From assembly GCF_007994075.1 (NCBI RefSeq), contig NZ_VIWU01000001.1, forward strand, positions 5,456,001-5,520,000: a stretch of 64,000 bases of DNA. The letters are read 5' to 3'. The position numbers and the translations under genes are program-made. Source of the stretch: Pseudonocardia hierapolitana. GTDB taxonomy: Bacteria; Actinomycetota; Actinomycetes; Mycobacteriales; Pseudonocardiaceae. Under the pieces are notes generated by a model. The model did not search any database. It saw only the letters and a list, made by a program, of their open reading frames with translations, and was not told the DNA's origin. Below are positions 26,017 through 35,179 of this stretch, piece by piece; positions within the stretch are counted from its first letter, which is position 1; every line of letters starts with the position of its first letter.

Positions 26017-26484
26017 ATGTCGTTGCACATTTCCGCTGCGGACGTGCCCGAAGAGCAGGCCCGCGTCGCCGACATGACCCTGACCACCACGGCCGTCTAC
26101 GGCGACGAGGCGTCGCTGATGATCGCCACGCGCCCGCCGGGCTACCACTCCAAGCCCCACACCCACGACTGCGAGCAGCTGAACTGGCTGCAGGCGGGCG
26201 AGGTGTGGGTCTTCATCGAGGACCGCGCCTTCCACCTGCATGCGGGCGATTTCCTGCGGGTCCCCGCGGGAGCCGTGCACTGGGCGTGGAACAAGTCGCA
26301 GGCGCCCTGCACGATGGTCGAGGTCCACGCGCCCGGGATGCAGGCCGACCCCACGATCGCGGGTATCGCGGTCGGCCTGTTCGGTGAGCAGGAGGTGCCT
26401 GCCCCGACCGGGACGCCGGTGAACCGGTTCCTTCCCGAGGACTCCGACTTCGACCCGCGCATCGCCGAGAAGCAGGCGGAGTGA
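26017..26484 (+). CDS. Cupin-domain protein
   Basis: 155 residues. The first cupin motif G-X4-H-X-H-X3-E is present (GYHSKPHTHDCEQLNWLQAGE) and the second reads GDFLRVPAGAVHWAW. The histidines and glutamate should bind a divalent metal. Start ATG 26017 follows GAGGGAG. First gene of the co-oriented block at 26.0-34.2 kb; may be an isomerase, dioxygenase or sensor in the degradation of the imported substrate. Confidence 0.82.
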   Translation: MSLHISAADVPEEQARVADMTLTTTAVYGDEASLMIATRPPGYHSKPHTHDCEQLNWLQAGEVWVFIEDRAFHLHAGDFLRVPAGAVHWAWNKSQAPCTMVEVHAPGMQADPTIAGIAVGLFGEQEVPAPTGTPVNRFLPEDSDFDPRIAEKQAE

Positions 26485-26490
26485 GCCGCA

Positions 26491-26865
26491 ATGGTGAGCG
26501 CTGCGGATCTCGAACTCGCCCGCCCGTGGTGCGATGCTGCCCGCATGGGCCCGCGAGCCAGCCTGATCGTCGTCGGATACGCCAAGGTGCCCCGCACGTC
26601 GGGGGCGCACGGGGCCGCCGACCTGCTCGCGGTGAGCCTGCGCGTCGACCGTGAGACCGGCACGGTGATCGACGTCGACTCGACGGCCGTCAGCTCCGTG
26701 GTCCGGTCGTGGGTGGCCGACCTCCTGCTGGGTGTCGACCTCTCGGCCGACATCTCGCCCGTGCTCGCGGAGATCGACGAGAGCTACCTGAGCAATGCCG
26801 CGGGTTCGTTGAAGCAGGCGATCTCCGACGCCTGGCGGCGCTATGCGTCCTACCGGGCGCACTGA
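26491..26865 (+). CDS. DUF3870 protein
   Basis: 124 residues from ATG 26491, 6 bp after the cupin stop (ATG 26545 is a possible shorter start). The core SLIVVGYAKVPRTSGAHGAADLLAVSLRVDRETGTVIDVDST is the DUF3870 pattern. Function unknown; in this block it sits between a cupin and a lyase-like protein whose start overlaps it by 23 bp. Confidence 0.75.
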   Translation: MVSAADLELARPWCDAARMGPRASLIVVGYAKVPRTSGAHGAADLLAVSLRVDRETGTVIDVDSTAVSSVVRSWVADLLLGVDLSADISPVLAEIDESYLSNAAGSLKQAISDAWRRYASYRAH

Positions 26866-27580
26866 CCCGCGGTCCGGCCTACGCAGCGCGCTCACGGGTG
26901 ACCGGGTCGTCGTACCCGGCTGCCACGACCCGTTGAGCGCACGCCTGGCTGCCGAGGCCGGTGCCGCAGCGGTGTTCCTCGCCGGGAGCGCGGTGGGGCG
27001 CGCGCTGTTCGACGAGCACTCCGTGCCACGCCGTGAGGCGCGGACGTACCTGCGCTACGTCGAGCTGGTGTGCCGCGCGTCGCCGGTGCCCGTGATCGTG
27101 GACGGCGAGGACGGCTTCGGCGACACGGTCGGCACCTGCGCCGACATGGCCGCCGCCGGGGCGGCGGGGGTGATCGTGGGCGACTCCCTCCCGGACGGGA
27201 GCCTGCGCCCCGCCGACGCGTTCGCCGCCGAGATCGCCGAGGTCCGGCGTACCGGGCCGGCGTTCGTCGCCCGGACCGACGGGATCGCTCTCGACCGGCC
27301 CGGCACCGTCCGCCGCATCGCGCGCTACCGCGAGGCCGGCGCCGACCTCACGCTCGCCCTGCTCACGCCGGTGCTCCGCGCGGAGTCCGAGACCGAGCAG
27401 CTCGCCACGTTCGCGCAGCTCGCGGAATCCGGCGGCGGAACGCTCGCGCTGCACGCCCGCCGGATCGACGACCTCCCGCCGCTGTCACGCCTGCCCGCCG
27501 GGATCGCGGCCGTGTTCGTGACCGGGATCTCCGTTCCGACCTCCACCGACCACATCACCCAGGTGCTGTCCGCACGCTGA
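26843..27580 (+). CDS. Isocitrate lyase / PEP mutase superfamily protein with altered active site
   Basis: 245 residues, shorter than the paralogue at 15722. The TIM-barrel start (VVVPGCHDPLSARLAAEAGAAAVFLAGSA) is clear. The metal site reads DGEDGFGD instead of DADTGYGN, the EDQ motif is replaced by VGDSLPDG, and the KKCGH loop is absent. FVARTDGIAL is retained. The chemistry therefore probably differs from C-C lyases, or activity is lost. Translated from ATG 26843 overlapping the DUF3870 gene. Confidence 0.75.
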   Translation: MRPTGRTDPRSGLRSALTGDRVVVPGCHDPLSARLAAEAGAAAVFLAGSAVGRALFDEHSVPRREARTYLRYVELVCRASPVPVIVDGEDGFGDTVGTCADMAAAGAAGVIVGDSLPDGSLRPADAFAAEIAEVRRTGPAFVARTDGIALDRPGTVRRIARYREAGADLTLALLTPVLRAESETEQLATFAQLAESGGGTLALHARRIDDLPPLSRLPAGIAAVFVTGISVPTSTDHITQVLSAR

Positions 27581-27596
27581 GGAAGGTGAACCGACG

Positions 27597-28919
27597 ATGA
27601 CGTCGCCCACCGAAATCGAGATCAGGACCCTTCGTAAGATCAAGTGGCGGTTCATCCCGCTGCTGTGCTGCTGCTACTTCGCGCTCTACCTCGACCGCCT
27701 CAACATCTCGGTCGCCGCGCTGACGATGAACGAGGACCTCGGCATCGGCCCGGCCGTGTTCGGGCTGATCGCCGGCGTGTTCTTCTGGACGTACTCGCTG
27801 CTCGAGGTTCCGAGCAACTACGTCGTGTCGCGGGTCGGCGTCCGGGTGTGGGTCACCCGGATCATCATCAGCTGGGGGCTGGTGACGATGCTGACCGCCG
27901 CCGCGCAGGGCGAGGCCAGCCTGATACTGCTGCGGCTGCTGCTGGGGGCGGCCGAGGCGGGCTTCGCGCCTGCGATGATCGTGCTGGTCGGGCTGTGGTT
28001 CCCGGCGTCGAAGCGCGCGGGCGCGATCTCGCTGATGGTGATCGCCGTGCTGCTCTCGGGCTTCGGCACCCCGCTGTCGGCGATCATCATGACGACCATG
28101 GACGGTCTGCTCGGCATGCCGGGCTGGCGGTGGATGTTCCTGGTCACCGGGCTGCCCGCGGTCGTGCTCGGCTTCGTGTTCTACAAGGTCATCCGAAACG
28201 GCCCGGAGGAGGCGGGCTTCCTCGATGCCGAGGAGAAGCGATGGCTGACCACCCGGCTCGCCGAGGACGACGCCGCGCTCGGCGGTCGCGCCGCCCACCC
28301 GTTCCTGCGCGGCGTGCTGAACCCGCGAGTGGCCTACCTGGTCGTCATGTACATCCTGTTCGCGTTCAGCCTCTTCGGGTTCCAGTTCTTCGTGCCGCAG
28401 ATGCTGCAGCAGTTCGGGATGGGCACCGTCGTGATCGGCTGGGTGGCCGCGCTGCCGCCGCTGCTCGCGCTCGGACCGATGCTGTGGTGGTCGCGGCACT
28501 CCGACCGCACCGGCGAGCGGGTGCGCCACTACGCGGCCGCCGCCGCGACCGCGGGCGTCGGGTTCCTGATCGCCGGGTTCTCGATGAGCACGCCGCTGAT
28601 CGCGATCGTCGGGTTCTGCATCGCCGGGATCGGCCTCTACACCTGCATCCCGATCCAGCTCGCGATCCCGTCGACGTTCCTCACCGGTGCCGCGCTGGCG
28701 GGCGGCATCGGCGCGATCAACGGGTTCGGCAACATCGGCGGCTACATCGGGCCGCAGGTCACCGGGCTCATCCGGGAGGCCACCGGCAACTTCACCGCGG
28801 CCGTGTTCGTGCTCAGCGCGAGCATCTTCGGCGCCGCGATCCTCGCGGTGCTCTTCTCCATCTGGCAGAACCGCCCGGCGCCCGCCGCGCAGCGGACGGT
28901 TGCCCTCGACCCCGCCTAG
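27597..28919 (+). CDS. MFS transporter, anion:cation symporter (ACS) family
   Basis: 440 residues and twelve membrane segments. The N-terminus (RTLRKIKWRFIPLLCCCYFALYLDRLNISVAALTMNEDLGI) is typical of ACS carriers for organic acids such as tartrate, galactonate or phthalate; LEVPSNYVVSRVGVRVW and WRWMFLVTGLPAVVLG are also family-like. Start ATG 27597 follows GGAAGG. It is in one run with the lyase-like gene and the SDR. Confidence 0.87.
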   Translation: MTSPTEIEIRTLRKIKWRFIPLLCCCYFALYLDRLNISVAALTMNEDLGIGPAVFGLIAGVFFWTYSLLEVPSNYVVSRVGVRVWVTRIIISWGLVTMLTAAAQGEASLILLRLLLGAAEAGFAPAMIVLVGLWFPASKRAGAISLMVIAVLLSGFGTPLSAIIMTTMDGLLGMPGWRWMFLVTGLPAVVLGFVFYKVIRNGPEEAGFLDAEEKRWLTTRLAEDDAALGGRAAHPFLRGVLNPRVAYLVVMYILFAFSLFGFQFFVPQMLQQFGMGTVVIGWVAALPPLLALGPMLWWSRHSDRTGERVRHYAAAAATAGVGFLIAGFSMSTPLIAIVGFCIAGIGLYTCIPIQLAIPSTFLTGAALAGGIGAINGFGNIGGYIGPQVTGLIREATGNFTAAVFVLSASIFGAAILAVLFSIWQNRPAPAAQRTVALDPA

Positions 28920-28928
28920 GAGGACACA

Positions 28929-29747
28929 GTGATCGATTTCCGGGATCGGGTCGCCGTCGTGACCGGCGCCGGGAGCGGGATCGGCGCGGCGACCGCCCAC
29001 CTGCTCTCCGCCGCCGGGGCGGACGTCGTGGTCGTCGACATCGACGCCTGCGCAGCGGAGCGGACGGCGGACGACCTGCCCGGCCGCGCGATCGCCGTGA
29101 CCGCGGACGTCTCGCGGGAGGAGGACGTCGACCGGTACCTCGAAGCGGCCGTCGAGGCTTTCGGCGCCGTGCACCTGCACCACCTCAACGCCGGCATCGC
29201 GGGCCCGGCCGACCCGCTCCCGGACCTGGACGTGGCCGACTTCGACCGGGTACTGGCGGTGAACCTGCGCGGGCCGTTCCTCGGCCTGCGCGCCGCGTTC
29301 CGCCAGTACCGTCGGCAGGACACGGGCGGGGCGGTCGTCATCACCGCGTCCATCGCGAGCCTGCGCGGGAGCCACGACCTGCTGCCGTACCAGATCTCCA
29401 AGCACGGCCTGCTCGGCGCGGTGCGCGGTGGCGCGATGTACGGCGGCCCGATCGGTGTGCGCGTCAACGCCGTCGCACCCGGCCTGGTGCCCACCGGGCT
29501 CGCCTCCGACGACCTGCTCCAGAGGGGCCGGACCGTGCCGCAGCGGCGCACCGGCACCCCCGACGAGGTGGCGAACGCGGTGGCCTACCTGCTCAGCGAC
29601 GCCGCGAGCTACGTCAACGGCGAGGTCCTCGCCGTCGACGGCGGCGCCGCGTCGGTGAGCAGCGTCCGCGCCTCCGGGGGCGCGGGCGCGTGGGACCCGG
29701 CCGTGGTGGACGCGTACCAGGGCCGAGGACCGACGTTCGCGGGGTAA
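28929..29747 (+). CDS. Short-chain dehydrogenase/reductase (SDR)
   Basis: 272 residues from GTG 28929 (GGAGG overlaps the stop of the upstream gene). NAD(P) motif VVTGAGSGIGAATAHLL at 10-26; NAG-like HLNAGIAGP; active site serine in ITASIAS and Y-x-x-x-K in YQISKHG; VAPGLVPTGL near the end. Classical SDR, oxidising a hydroxyl group or reducing a ketone. The ASP residue in VVVDIDA suggests preference for NAD. Confidence 0.87.
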   Translation: MIDFRDRVAVVTGAGSGIGAATAHLLSAAGADVVVVDIDACAAERTADDLPGRAIAVTADVSREEDVDRYLEAAVEAFGAVHLHHLNAGIAGPADPLPDLDVADFDRVLAVNLRGPFLGLRAAFRQYRRQDTGGAVVITASIASLRGSHDLLPYQISKHGLLGAVRGGAMYGGPIGVRVNAVAPGLVPTGLASDDLLQRGRTVPQRRTGTPDEVANAVAYLLSDAASYVNGEVLAVDGGAASVSSVRASGGAGAWDPAVVDAYQGRGPTFAG

Positions 29748-29830
29748 CGATCTCGTCCCTTTCGTCCCGATCTTCGCCTGACGGTCATACCCTCTTTCGA
29801 TCGAGTCGACGACGCCTCGAGGGAGCCACC

Positions 29831-31249
29831 ATGTGGACCACGGAGTTCGACAGGCGACGATTCCTGCAGGCCACCGGCTTGGCAGCGCTCGGCGGCACGC
29901 TGGCGGCGTGCGGCGGGGGAGGCGAGGAGCCACCCGGCGGGGTCGTCGAACCCACCAGGGCCGCCCCGCAGGGCACGTTCAGCGAACCGGCGTCCCCGCT
30001 CTCCGGTGCCCTGTCGATCCTCATGTGGAGCCACTTCGTCCCCGCCCACGACATGTGGTTCGACCCGTGGGCGCGGGAGTGGGGCAGCCGGGTCGGCGTC
30101 GAGGTCACCGTCGACCACATCAACTACGCCGAGCTGCCGGCCCGCACGCAGGCCGAGATCCAGGCCGGGCAGGGCCACGACCTCATCCTGCACATCGCCC
30201 CGGTGCCGCAGTACGAGCCGAGCGTGCTCGACCTGACCGACGTCGTCACCGAGGCCGACAACCGGCACGGCACCCAGCTGGACCTGTGTCGCAAGTCCAG
30301 CTTCAACCCCACCACCCGCAAGTTCTTCGCGTTCACGCCGAGCTGGGTGCCCGACCCCGGCGACTACCGCAGCAGCCTGTGGACGCCGGTCGGCCTGCCT
30401 ACCGGCCCGAGCACGTGGGACGACCTGCTGCGCGGCGGCGCCGAGATCAAGAACAGCCAGGGCATCCAGGTCGGGATCGGGATGTCGCAGGAGATCGACT
30501 CGAACATGGCCGGACGGGCGCTCCTGTGGTCGTACGGTGCGTCGATCCAGGACGCGACCGAGCAGGTGGTGCTCAACTCGCCGGAGACCGTCGAGGCGGT
30601 CGACTACATGAGCCGGCTCTACCGCGACGCGATGACGCCCGAGGTGTTCTCGTGGAACGCCGCGTCCAACAACCAGGGCCTTGCCGCGGGCCAGCTGTCG
30701 TTCATCCTCAACTCGATCTCTGCGTGGCGGACCTCGCAGGAGACCGATCCCGAGGTCGCAAACGACATCGGGTTCACGCCGCCGCTGCGCGGTCCCGCGG
30801 ACGCCCGCGCCGCCAGCCACGTCATGTACAACTGGATCGTCCCGACCTACGCCGCCAACCCGGACGCGGCGAAGGAGTTCCTGCTGCACTACACCGACAA
30901 CCTCGGTCTCGTCGCGTGGCAGTCGCGGCTCTACGACTTCCCGGCCTATCCGGACGTCGTGCCCGACCTCGACGCGTGGCTGAAGGACGACCCGTACGGT
31001 GCGCAGCCCCCGGACAAGCTCGCGCTGCTGGCGGACGCGGTCGACTGGAGCACGAACGTCGGTTACCCCGGCCCGTCCAACACCGCGGAAGGCGAGGTGT
31101 TCGCGACGTTCATCATCCCGAACATGTTCGCCAGGGCGGCCCGTGGCGAGGTGTCGGCGCAGCAGGCCGTCGCCGACGCGGAGGCGCAGATCCGGCCGAT
31201 CTTCGACAACTGGCGGGCCCGCGGCCTGATCGGGACGGGCGGGACCTGA
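29831..31249 (+). CDS. Extracellular solute-binding lipoprotein
   Basis: 472 residues. Tat motif RRRF (8-11) and lipobox ending at Cys27 (LAAC). Mature part is a family-1 solute-binding protein (ALSILMWSHFVPAHDMWFDPWAREWGSRVGVEVTVDHINYAELPARTQAEIQAGQGHDLI). It is followed at 42 bp by the ABC ATPase and both permeases, giving a complete importer. The 83-bp gap before it may hold a promoter. Confidence 0.88.
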   Translation: MWTTEFDRRRFLQATGLAALGGTLAACGGGGEEPPGGVVEPTRAAPQGTFSEPASPLSGALSILMWSHFVPAHDMWFDPWAREWGSRVGVEVTVDHINYAELPARTQAEIQAGQGHDLILHIAPVPQYEPSVLDLTDVVTEADNRHGTQLDLCRKSSFNPTTRKFFAFTPSWVPDPGDYRSSLWTPVGLPTGPSTWDDLLRGGAEIKNSQGIQVGIGMSQEIDSNMAGRALLWSYGASIQDATEQVVLNSPETVEAVDYMSRLYRDAMTPEVFSWNAASNNQGLAAGQLSFILNSISAWRTSQETDPEVANDIGFTPPLRGPADARAASHVMYNWIVPTYAANPDAAKEFLLHYTDNLGLVAWQSRLYDFPAYPDVVPDLDAWLKDDPYGAQPPDKLALLADAVDWSTNVGYPGPSNTAEGEVFATFIIPNMFARAARGEVSAQQAVADAEAQIRPIFDNWRARGLIGTGGT

Positions 31250-31290
31250 TCCGTGCACACCGCCGACGTACTCCTCTGCGCGGAGGCGCG

Positions 31291-32322
31291 ATGAACACCG
31301 TCGAGGTCAAGGACCTGCACAAGCACTTCGACGGGGTTCACGCCATCGACGGGATCGACCTCGCGACGAGTGAGGGCGAGTACCTGGTGCTGCTCGGGCC
31401 CTCCGGGTGCGGGAAGACCACGCTGCTGCGCACGATCGCCGGGCTGGAAGAGCCGACCAGCGGTGACGTCCTGATCGGCGGGCAGGTGGTCACCGGGCTG
31501 CCGCCGCGGGCGCGGCGGATCGCCATGGTATTCCAGAGCTACGCGCTCTACCCGCACAAGACGGTGCTCGCCAACATCGTGTTCCCGCTGAAGGCGGCCC
31601 GGATCCCTCCCGAGGAGCGCGAGCGCAAGGCGCGCACGGCCGCGGGGATGCTCGGGATCGAGCACCTGCTCGACCGCAGGCCGCGCCAGCTCTCCGGGGG
31701 CGAGCGGCAGCGGGTGGCGCTGGCCCGCGCGATCGTCCGGGACCCCACGGTGTTCCTGCTCGACGAGCCGCTGTCGAACCTCGACGCGAAGCTGCGGGCG
31801 AGCGCGCGTGACGAGCTGAAGCGGTTCCAGCAGGAGATCGGGACGACCACGATCTACGTCACCCACGACCAGAGCGAGGCGATGGGGCTCGGGGACCGGA
31901 TCGCGGTGATGTCGCAGGGGCGGGTGCGCCAGGTCGGCGAGCCGGTCGAGATCTACGACGACCCGGCCGACACGTTCGTCGCCACGTTCATCGGGTCGCC
32001 GCCGATGAACCTCGTGCCGCGCGGCGACGTACTGGTCGGCTTCCGGCCCGAGCACCTGCTCCCGGTGGAGAACGTGCCCGGCGAGCGGGTCACCGCGACG
32101 CTGGAGGTGCAACGGATGGAGTACCTGTCCGGCGACCGGCACATCTACGGCACCGTCGACCTCGGTGAGGGTCCGTGCCGGGTGATCGCCCGGCTGCCGG
32201 CCACCGTCGAGACGCCCATCGAGGTCGGCGAGCGGCACGACTTCGCGGTGCCCGCCGGCCGGCTGCGCTTCTTCGAGACCGCGAGCGGGAACCGGACCGC
32301 GCCGATCCGGCTGGGGTTCTGA
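31291..32322 (+). CDS. ABC transporter ATPase, UgpC/MalK family
   Basis: 343 residues. Walker A GPSGCGKTT at 36-44, Q-loop at 82, signature LSGGE at 134-138, Walker B VFLLDEP at 154-160, H-loop His192. The C-terminal OB-like regulatory domain (from about 235, VLVGFRPEHLLPVENV) is as in MalK. It energises the adjacent permeases; because CUT1 ATPases are often shared, it could also serve the ATPase-less operon at 6.5-10.4 kb. Start ATG 31291 follows GGAGG. Confidence 0.9.
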   Translation: MNTVEVKDLHKHFDGVHAIDGIDLATSEGEYLVLLGPSGCGKTTLLRTIAGLEEPTSGDVLIGGQVVTGLPPRARRIAMVFQSYALYPHKTVLANIVFPLKAARIPPEERERKARTAAGMLGIEHLLDRRPRQLSGGERQRVALARAIVRDPTVFLLDEPLSNLDAKLRASARDELKRFQQEIGTTTIYVTHDQSEAMGLGDRIAVMSQGRVRQVGEPVEIYDDPADTFVATFIGSPPMNLVPRGDVLVGFRPEHLLPVENVPGERVTATLEVQRMEYLSGDRHIYGTVDLGEGPCRVIARLPATVETPIEVGERHDFAVPAGRLRFFETASGNRTAPIRLGF

Positions 32323-33269
32323 TGGGAGCGCCCAGCGCGGAGCGGGTGGAGCAGGCACCGGCGCGGGCCTCGGTGCAGCTCGCGCGCCGCCGTCTCGCCG
32401 ACCGGGACGGCGCGCTGGCGTGGCTCTTCGTCTCACCCGCCGTCGTCTACATCCTCGCGCTGGTCGGGCTGCCGTTCGTGCTGGCCATCGCCTTCAGCCT
32501 GTCCGACGTGACCGGCGGCGACCCGAGCTTCGACTGGGTGGGTCTGCAGAACTTCGAGCGGATCTTCGCCGACCCGGTGTTCTGGCGTTCGCTGCGGAAC
32601 ACGTTCGTCTTCACCGCGGTGTCGATGCTCTTGATCGTCGTGTTCGGCAAGGTGCTGGCGAACGTCCTGATCGCGGACTTCAAGGGGCGGTGGCTGGTGC
32701 GCTTCCTCGTGCTGCTGCCCTGGACCACGCCGGTGGCGCTGTCGACGATCACCTGGCTGTGGATGCTCGACTCGGTGTTCTCGCCGATCGACTGGGTGCT
32801 CCGGACGGCCGGTTTGATCCAGACCAACATGTTCTGGCTGGGCGTCCCGCACCTCGCGATGGCGTCGGTGATCACCGTGCACGTGTGGCGGCTCGTCCCG
32901 CTCGCCGCGGTGATCATGATGGCCGGGCTGCTGTCCATCCCGAAGGACGTGCAGGAGCAGGCGCTGGTGGACGGCGCGGGTTACTGGCGGCGGATGTTCG
33001 AGATCACGATCCCGCTCACCGCGCCCGTCATCGCGATCTCGGCGCTGTTCGGTGCGATCTTCACCTTCACCGACATGACGGTGGTCTACGTGCTGACCCG
33101 CGGCGGCCCGACGAACGAGACCCAGGTGCTCGCCAGCTGGGCGTTCTTCCGCGGTATCGAGGGTAGCGACATCGGGCAGGGCGCGGCGATCGCGCTGTTC
33201 CTGTTCCCGCTGCTCCTGGCGGCGGCGATCGCGATCCTGCGGGCCGTCCGGCGGATGGAGATCGGGTGA
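32322..33269 (+). CDS. ABC transporter permease (MalF family)
   Basis: 315 residues with six helices after a charged N-terminal tail; EAA loop VQEQALVDGAGYWRRMFEITIPLTAP near 210-235. Start ATG 32322 overlaps the ATPase stop (TGATG). Half of the membrane channel. Confidence 0.88.
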   Translation: MGAPSAERVEQAPARASVQLARRRLADRDGALAWLFVSPAVVYILALVGLPFVLAIAFSLSDVTGGDPSFDWVGLQNFERIFADPVFWRSLRNTFVFTAVSMLLIVVFGKVLANVLIADFKGRWLVRFLVLLPWTTPVALSTITWLWMLDSVFSPIDWVLRTAGLIQTNMFWLGVPHLAMASVITVHVWRLVPLAAVIMMAGLLSIPKDVQEQALVDGAGYWRRMFEITIPLTAPVIAISALFGAIFTFTDMTVVYVLTRGGPTNETQVLASWAFFRGIEGSDIGQGAAIALFLFPLLLAAAIAILRAVRRMEIG

Positions 33270-34150
33270 TGGACGGCCTGGTCGTCACCGACGCCGACCG
33301 GCGGCGCTACGCGCGGCGCCACCTGGCCGGTCGCATCGCGCTGTACGTCATCGCCGTGCTGTCCGCGCTGGCCGCGGCCGGCCCGTTCGTGTGGGCGGCC
33401 ATCACCACGTTCAAGCAGGACAGCGACCTCTACCGGCGGCGCAACAACCCGTTCGTCTTCAACGAGACGCCGACGAACGACCACATCGACCTGCTGTTCA
33501 ACCGGACCGGGTTCGCGACGTTCGCCTGGAACACGCTGTGGGTGGGCGTGCTGGTCGTGCTGATCACGCTGGTGCTGTCGCTCCCGGCCGCCTACAGCCT
33601 GGCCCGCCTGGACCGGCCGTGGTCCGGCCGGATGGGCATCGCGATCTTCTTCGTCTACCTCGTGCCGCCCACCCTGCTGTTCCTGTCGCTGTCGCGACTG
33701 GTGGTCGCACTCGGGCTGCAGGACTCCACCTGGTCGCTCGTGGTGATCTACCCGACGATCACGGTGCCGGTGTCGGTGTGGCTGCTCATCGGGTTCCTCA
33801 AGACCATCCCGAAGGACATCGAGGAGCAGGCGATGGTCGACGGCTACAGCCGCGTCGGGGCCATGGTGCGGGTGGTCGCGCCGCTGCTGTTCCCCGGGCT
33901 CGTCGCCGTGGTCGTGTTCGCGTTCACGCTCACGGCCAGCGAGTTCATCTACGCCCTCGCGTTCATCTCGCCCAGCGCGGAGAAGGTCATCAGCACCGGG
34001 GTGCCCACCGAGCTCGTCCGCGGCGACGTGTTCTTCTGGCAGTCGCTCCAGGCCGCCGCCGTGCTCGTCGCCGTGCCCATCGCGCTGGTGTTCAACCTGT
34101 TCCTCGACCGGTTCATCGCCGGGTTCACGCAGGGGGCGGTGAAGGGCTGA
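33269..34150 (+). CDS. ABC transporter permease (MalG family)
   Basis: 293 residues with six helices; EAA loop DIEEQAMVDGYSRVGAMVRVVAPLLFPG near 185-215, and the MalG-like ending RFIAGFTQGAVKG. Start ATG 33269 shares a base with the stop of the preceding permease. Last gene of the block begun at 26017. Its stop lies in a hairpin shared with the convergent gene. Confidence 0.88.
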   Translation: MDGLVVTDADRRRYARRHLAGRIALYVIAVLSALAAAGPFVWAAITTFKQDSDLYRRRNNPFVFNETPTNDHIDLLFNRTGFATFAWNTLWVGVLVVLITLVLSLPAAYSLARLDRPWSGRMGIAIFFVYLVPPTLLFLSLSRLVVALGLQDSTWSLVVIYPTITVPVSVWLLIGFLKTIPKDIEEQAMVDGYSRVGAMVRVVAPLLFPGLVAVVVFAFTLTASEFIYALAFISPSAEKVISTGVPTELVRGDVFFWQSLQAAAVLVAVPIALVFNLFLDRFIAGFTQGAVKG

Positions 34151-34167
34151 CCCGCACACGGGCTCAG
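34147..34167. terminator. Bidirectional hairpin containing both convergent stop codons
   Basis: CTGACCCG (34147-34154) and CGGG-C-TCAG (34159-34167) pair with one bulged base around a CACA loop. The TGA of the permease gene and the reverse TCA of the alcohol-dehydrogenase-like gene are both in the stem. Confidence 0.5.
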
Positions 34168-35093
34168 GCGATGTCGAGTACCGCCTTGCCGTGCAGCCGC
34201 CGCTCCAGCAGTGCGCCGGTCGCGTCGGCGACGTCCTTCCAGCTACCGCGCCAGGAGATCTGCGCGTCGAGCCGCCCGGTCGCGACGGCACCGGCCAGCC
34301 AGCTGAGGTCGGGGCCGACGCCGGTGCACTCCAGCAGGTAGAACGTGACGATCGACCGGTCGTGGCGGCCCTCGTTGCCGAAGAACGCGCCGAACGGGAA
34401 GTGCTCGCCCTCGGCGGTCGCGTGCCCGACGGAGACGAGGGTGCCGCCCGCCGCGAGCCGCTCGTAGGCGGACACCAGCTGCGGGCCGCCCACCATGTCG
34501 ACGACGCCGTCCAGGTGGCCGGCGAAGTCGCCGGGATCGGCCACCACCTCGTCGGCGCCCAGCGCGCGGAGGCCGTCGCCGTGGCGCTGCGGGTCGCCCG
34601 TGGTGGCGACGACGTACGCGCCCCCGAGGTGGGCGAGCTGCACGGCGTACCGGCCGACGCCGCCGGTCGCACCGGTGATGAGCACGCGCCTGCCGAGCAG
34701 CGGACCCGCGCGGTGGAGCGCGCGGAGCGCGCTCGCACCGGCCACCGGGACGGTGCTGATCGCGCCGAGGTCGGCACCGGCCGGCACGGCGCCGATCAGG
34801 TCGGTGTCGACGGCGCGCAGCTCGGCCCAAGCCCCGTCCGGGGCGAGGGTGACCACCGGCGTGCCCGCCGCCGGGCCGGAGCCGTCGGCGGCAGCCCGCT
34901 CGACGACGCCGGCCGCGTCCCAGCCGAGCACGGTGCCCTCCGGCGCGTTCTCGGGCCCGAACTTCACCTCGCCGTAGTTGAGGGATGTCGCCGTCACGCG
35001 GACCAGCGCCTGGTGCGGCGCGGGTTCGGGCTCGGGCGCATCACCGAGGCGCAGGCCACCGGGGGCGGATCGGTCGACGAGAAGGGCACGCAT
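34164..35093 (-). CDS. Medium-chain (quinone-type) oxidoreductase
   Basis: 309 residues from ATG 35093 (GAAGG 9 bp upstream; GTG 35099 is possible). GroES-like N-terminal domain, then the NADPH-binding motif [22 protein letters not shown]. No structural or catalytic zinc cysteines are seen, fitting the zeta-crystallin/quinone oxidoreductase branch. Divergent from the TetR gene at 35180, which probably represses it. Confidence 0.83.
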   Translation of the reverse strand: MRALLVDRSAPGGLRLGDAPEPEPAPHQALVRVTATSLNYGEVKFGPENAPEGTVLGWDAAGVVERAAADGSGPAAGTPVVTLAPDGAWAELRAVDTDLIGAVPAGADLGAISTVPVAGASALRALHRAGPLLGRRVLITGATGGVGRYAVQLAHLGGAYVVATTGDPQRHGDGLRALGADEVVADPGDFAGHLDGVVDMVGGPQLVSAYERLAAGGTLVSVGHATAEGEHFPFGAFFGNEGRHDRSIVTFYLLECTGVGPDLSWLAGAVATGRLDAQISWRGSWKDVADATGALLERRLHGKAVLDIA

Positions 35094-35114
35094 GTCCACA
35101 CACCTTCACTGAGA

Positions 35115-35142
35115 AGCATCTGCCACTGAGTGGCGTAATGCT
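35115..35142. promoter_or_regulatory. Putative TetR operator
   Basis: A compound palindrome: outer arms AGCAT (35115-35119) and ATGCT (35138-35142), inner arms GCCAC and GTGGC around TGA. It lies midway in the 86-bp gap between the quinone-type oxidoreductase and the TetR gene. Confidence 0.6.
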
Positions 35143-35179
35143 ACAAGTGGCGTTCGCGCCCGGGATACAGTGAGTGGTG

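Noticed and set aside
27644..31249. Plus-strand frame of 1201 codons running through the MFS and SDR genes into the binding protein
   Set aside because: Only its end from 29831 is a recognisable protein with its own start and lipobox; the upstream part is a shadow of the MFS and SDR genes.
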